DNA of 64,000 bases from Mesorhizobium sp. (GTDB lineage: Bacteria; Pseudomonadota; Alphaproteobacteria; Rhizobiales; Rhizobiaceae). The stretch's first letter is position 1. Each line of letters starts with the position of its first letter. Below the pieces are notes generated by a model. The model did not search any database and was not told the origin of the DNA. It worked only from the letters and a program-made list of their open reading frames with translations. Where the stretch lies: contig NZ_JANJTZ010000030.1 of assembly GCF_024710845.1 (NCBI RefSeq), positions 1 through 64,000 on the forward strand. The letters run 5' to 3'. Position numbers and translations under genes: made by a program. Shown one piece after another: positions 61,172-64,000 of the stretch.

Positions 61172-63028
61172 CTACTCCGCCGCGCTCTTGAACGCGTTCG
61201 CGCCGGTCTCGAATTGCAGCCGCGCCAGGCGGGCGTAGATGCCGCCCTTGGCGACGAGCGAGGCATGCGTGCCTTCCTCGACGATCTCGCCGCCGTCGAG
61301 CACGAGAATGCGGTCGGCCTTGAGCACCGTCGCCAGCCGGTGCGCGATGACCAGCGTCGTGCGTCCCTTCATCAGCCGCTCCAGCGCAGTCTGCACTAGC
61401 GTCTCGCTTTCGGCGTCCAGCGCCGAGGTCGCTTCGTCGAGCAGAAGGATCGGCGCGTCGCGCAGGATCGCGCGGGCGATCGCCATGCGCTGGCGCTGTC
61501 CGCCCGAGAGCGTGACGCCGCGCTCCCCGACGGTCGCGTCGTAGCCGCCGGGCAGCTTGTCGATGAACTCGGAGGCCAGCGCGTCGAGCGCCGCCCTCTC
61601 GATGTCGATCTGGCTGGCGTCGGGGCGGCCGAAGGCGATGTTGTCGCGCACCGAGGCGGCGAAAATGGTTGTGTCCTGCGGAACGATGGCAATCCGCTTT
61701 CGCAGTCCCTCCGGATCGGCATCGCGAACGTCCACCCCGTCCACGCGGATGCGGCCCGACTGGGGATCGTAGAAGCGCAGGATCAGCGAGAAGATCGTGC
61801 TCTTGCCGGCGCCCGACGGTCCGACGATCGCGACGGTTTCCCCGGGTTCGACGGTGAAAGACACGGAGCGCAGCGATGGCATGTCCGTGCGCGCCGGATA
61901 GGCAAAGGAGACGTCTTCGAAAGAGACGCGGCCGAGTGGTGGCGACGGCAGCGCCACGGGATTGGCGGGCGCGGCGATGTCGGGCGTTTCGGCGAGAATC
62001 TCGGTCAGCCGCTCGGCGGCGCCCGCCGCCTGGCTGAGTTCGCCCCAGACCTCCGACAGGGCGCCGAGCGCACCCGCCGCGAACACCGAATAGAGCAGGA
62101 ACTGGCCGAGGGTTCCCGCCGACATCGTGCCCGCCAGCACGTCGCGCGAGCCAAACCAGAGCACGGCGACCACCGAGGAGAAGATGGTGAAGATGGCGAA
62201 GAAGGTGAGGATCGAGCGCGCGAATACCGACGACCGGGCGGCCTCGAAGGCGGCGTTCACCGAGCGCTCGAAGCGCGAGACCACCATCCGCTCGGCGGTG
62301 AAAGCCTGCATGGTGCGCGGCGCGCCGATCTGCTCGCTGGCATAGGCTGTGGCTTCGGCGAGCGTGTCCTGCGCCATGCGCGACTTGCGCCTGACCGAGC
62401 GGCCGAAAGCCACCAGCGGCAGGACGATGAGCGGAATCGCCGCGATCACCAGTCCCGAGAGCTTCGGGCTGGTGACGACCATCATCGCCACCGCGCCCAG
62501 CCCCATGATCGCGTTGCGCAGCGCCACGGAGGAGGTTGCGCCGACGGCGGACTTGATTTGCGTCGTGTCGGCGGTCAGCCGCGAGACGATCTCGCCGGAT
62601 TGCGAGCGGTCGAAGAAGGCGGGCGAGAGCTTCGTCACATGGGCGAAGACATCGCGCCTTATGTCCGAGACCACCCGCTCGCCCAGCGTGATGACGAAAT
62701 AGTATCGGCAGGCCGACGCAAGCGCGAGCACGGCCGCGATCACCACCAGCATGCTGAAGTAGTTTGCGATGAAGGTGGGATCGCTCTCGCTGAACCCGTT
62801 GTCGACCATCCGTCGCACTGCCAGCGGCAGCGTCAGCGTCGTCGCGGCGGCGAGAAGCAGAAAGAAGACCGCGGCTGCGACCATACCGCTGTAGCGACCG
62901 AGATAGGGGAAGAGCCGCCCCAGCGGGCGGAGAGAGCGGCGCTTGCGCTCGTCGTCGGATATGGTCTCGCCAGCCATCGCTTCGCGTTCCTCGTCCCGCT
63001 TGATCGGGAATATGTTCTCATCGTCCAT
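61172..63028 (-). CDS. ABC exporter, fused membrane and ATPase domains
   Basis: A half-transporter of 618 residues of the MsbA/LmrA type. Six helices occupy about residues 45-330, and the ATPase domain has Walker A VGPSGAGKSTIFSL (near 410), signature LSGGQRQRMAIARAIL and Walker B ILLLDEATSALD. It would work as a homodimer to export lipids, peptides or drugs. It starts MDDENIFPIKRDEE; a start at 62977 is also possible and has a better ribosome site (GAGGAA). Confidence 0.92.
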   Translation of the reverse strand: MDDENIFPIKRDEEREAMAGETISDDERKRRSLRPLGRLFPYLGRYSGMVAAAVFFLLLAAATTLTLPLAVRRMVDNGFSESDPTFIANYFSMLVVIAAVLALASACRYYFVITLGERVVSDIRRDVFAHVTKLSPAFFDRSQSGEIVSRLTADTTQIKSAVGATSSVALRNAIMGLGAVAMMVVTSPKLSGLVIAAIPLIVLPLVAFGRSVRRKSRMAQDTLAEATAYASEQIGAPRTMQAFTAERMVVSRFERSVNAAFEAARSSVFARSILTFFAIFTIFSSVVAVLWFGSRDVLAGTMSAGTLGQFLLYSVFAAGALGALSEVWGELSQAAGAAERLTEILAETPDIAAPANPVALPSPPLGRVSFEDVSFAYPARTDMPSLRSVSFTVEPGETVAIVGPSGAGKSTIFSLILRFYDPQSGRIRVDGVDVRDADPEGLRKRIAIVPQDTTIFAASVRDNIAFGRPDASQIDIERAALDALASEFIDKLPGGYDATVGERGVTLSGGQRQRMAIARAILRDAPILLLDEATSALDAESETLVQTALERLMKGRTTLVIAHRLATVLKADRILVLDGGEIVEEGTHASLVAKGGIYARLARLQFETGANAFKSAAE

Positions 63029-63153
63029 CTTAGTGCCGCGAAGCCTTGAGGGAGATCAATTCCGACAAAAGCCCCGCTTCCTAAAGCAGAACGACTTCGC
63101 CTCACGCCTCGCCCAGCCCGCAAGGAGCACGGAACGTAATGTCGGCAGCGGAC

Positions 63154-63182
63154 TTGTGCTTCGCAGGGTCGTGCTGTATAGG
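63154..63182 (+). promoter_or_regulatory. Probable rpmE promoter
   Basis: TTGTGC (63154-63159), a 17-base spacer and TATAGG (63177-63182) form a housekeeping-type promoter, about 100 bases before the rpmE start codon. Confidence 0.55.
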
Positions 63183-63279
63183 GCACGCCGACCGTTTCCG
63201 AAGCCGTAGCCTTCCATGGCCGCGGCTTCAAGCTTTAGTGACCGGGCGCATCGCCGCACCGCCGTTCAGGACGAGACCC

Positions 63280-63501
63280 ATGCAGCAGAAGATCCATCCC
63301 GACTACCACATGATCAAGGTCGTCATGACCGACGGCACCGAATACATGACCCGCTCGACCTGGGGCAAGGAAGGGGACACGATGAACCTCGACATCGACC
63401 CGACCACGCACCCGGCCTGGACCGGCGGCAACCAGAACCAGCTGGACCGCGGCGGCCGCATCAGCAAGTTCAAGTCCAAGTTCGCGAACCTGGGTATCTA
63501 A
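63280..63501 (+). CDS. rpmE: 50S ribosomal protein L31
   Basis: Ribosomal protein of 73 residues at the subunit interface. [19 protein letters not shown] and the following [13 protein letters not shown] are typical of the alphaproteobacterial form. It has no CxxC zinc motif, so it is the zinc-independent (C-minus) type. The ATG at 63280 matches the family start. A strong terminator follows 27 bases after the stop. Confidence 0.97.
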   Translation: MQQKIHPDYHMIKVVMTDGTEYMTRSTWGKEGDTMNLDIDPTTHPAWTGGNQNQLDRGGRISKFKSKFANLGI

Positions 63502-63528
63502 GCCGGACAGCGCGTCAGGCACGAAACA

Positions 63529-63558
63529 AGCCCCGCTTCGGCGGGGCTTTTCTTTGTT
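63529..63558 (+). terminator. Rho-independent terminator of rpmE
   Basis: Perfect 8-bp stem AGCCCCGC and GCGGGGCT around a TTCG tetraloop, followed by TTTTCTTTGTTT. It directly follows rpmE and is a textbook intrinsic terminator. Confidence 0.95.
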
Positions 63559-63583
63559 TGGTTCGGTCTCTCACCCTGCAGGA

Positions 63584-63686
63584 CATCATCCTCGGCCTTG
63601 TGCCGAGGATCTACTGTCGCCAGAGAGAAGCGGGCTCGATCGCGGAAACGCAGGTAGATGCTCGGGTCAAGCCCGAGCATGACGGC
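63584..63686. repeat. Dispersed palindromic repeat, copy 3
   Basis: The left arm (63584-63612, with CCTCGGCCTTGTGCCGAGG) and right arm (63658-63686) are imperfect reverse complements with the same plan as the elements at 1225 and 14546, including the outer ATCTAC and GTAGAT. The left arm has diverged in its loop. It lies between the rpmE terminator and the convergent gene at 63710. Confidence 0.75.
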
Positions 63687-63709
63687 CGCTTGTGGGGGGG
63701 TTGATCGCG

Positions 63710-64000
63710 TCAGCTTGGACCGTCGTCCGATCTTGCAACCGGCTTGTCGAGATGGCCAAGCTGCTTCTCCGGCCAGGCGTTGTCGCGGACGCGCCGCTTG
63801 AGTTCGGCCGCATCCGGAAATCCGCCGTCGCGCTTGCGCTCCCAGATGAGTTCGCCGTCGCAATGGATGTCGAAGATGCCGCCCGTACCCGGCACGAGCG
63901 TGACCTCGCCGAGATCGGCGCCGAAGCTCGACAGCAGCTCCTGCGCCATCCAGCCGGCGCGCAGCATCCAGTTGCACTGAGTGCAGTAGGTGATGCGGAT
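63710..64000 (-). CDS. SelT/SelW/SelH family selenoprotein-like protein (5' end outside window)
   Basis: Thioredoxin-fold protein of the Rdx group. The visible 96 codons include the redox motif CTQC (in the part just before WMLRAGWMAQELL), followed by FDIHCDGELIWERKRDGGFPD (in part) and DAAELKRRVRDNAWP. Both motif positions are cysteine, with no selenocysteine. The start codon lies right of the window; about ten residues or fewer are missing. The natural substrate is unknown. Confidence 0.9.
   Translation of the reverse strand: MRITYCTQCNWMLRAGWMAQELLSSFGADLGEVTLVPGTGGIFDIHCDGELIWERKRDGGFPDAAELKRRVRDNAWPEKQLGHLDKPVARSDDGPS

Overview
The window is 64 kb of GC-rich chromosomal DNA, most likely from an alphaproteobacterium of the order Hyphomicrobiales (Rhizobiales), close to Mesorhizobium and other Phyllobacteriaceae. 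This rests on the gene content: NAD-dependent formate dehydrogenase fdsGBAD, an RpoH2-type sigma factor, hemC-hemD-Mic60-like-hemY, tsaD-gpsA-YciI-EVE, a TPP-riboswitch thiBPQ operon, a candidate CtrA box, and short palindromic repeats. The species is not determinable. No rRNA, tRNA, CRISPR array, transposase or phage gene was seen.

Layout. 1-3.4 kb: the 3' part of acs, a gene-free repeat-rich stretch, and a ccdAB toxin-antitoxin pair with a perfect palindrome at its promoter. 3.4-9.9 kb: uup and thiamine pyrophosphokinase, an MgtC-family protein, leuC with a strong terminator, and a membrane diguanylate cyclase. 9.9-10.9 kb: two divergent envelope proteins around a candidate CtrA box. 11-14.5 kb: the succinate dehydrogenase operon sdhCDAB. 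14.5-20.7 kb: YceH, exported MsrA, an acyl-CoA dehydrogenase, rpoH and a lipoprotein metalloprotease. 20.9-24.3 kb: thiBPQ under a TPP riboswitch. 24.4-31.9 kb: a LysR regulator and the formate dehydrogenase operon, which carries an inserted DUF4287 gene and fdhD.

33.7-44.7 kb is the most unusual region: one minus-strand operon of 13 genes. In order of transcription it encodes a sugar-type ABC importer (binding protein, two permeases, a 66-residue two-helix protein, two different ATPases), a sugar isomerase/epimerase-like protein, DhaL, DhaM, an HPr, an Enzyme I, a small helix-turn-helix-like protein and DhaK. It looks like a self-contained route from uptake of a sugar or polyol to dihydroxyacetone phosphate, with its own PTS phosphate relay. 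A 10-bp inverted repeat lies upstream, and a hairpin separates the binding-protein gene from the rest.

44.9-50.7 kb holds a cyclic-nucleotide-binding protein, an OmpR-family regulator, an L,D-transpeptidase and the tsaD-gpsA operon. 50.8-55.6 kb is hemC-hemD-Mic60-like-hemY. 55.7-59.3 kb has TerB, a glutamine amidotransferase, an MFS transporter and small membrane proteins. Near 59.48 kb two oppositely oriented gene remnants meet, suggesting a rearrangement breakpoint. The window ends with an ABC exporter, rpmE with a good promoter and terminator, a third copy of the palindromic repeat, and the start of a SelT/W/H-like gene that runs off the edge.
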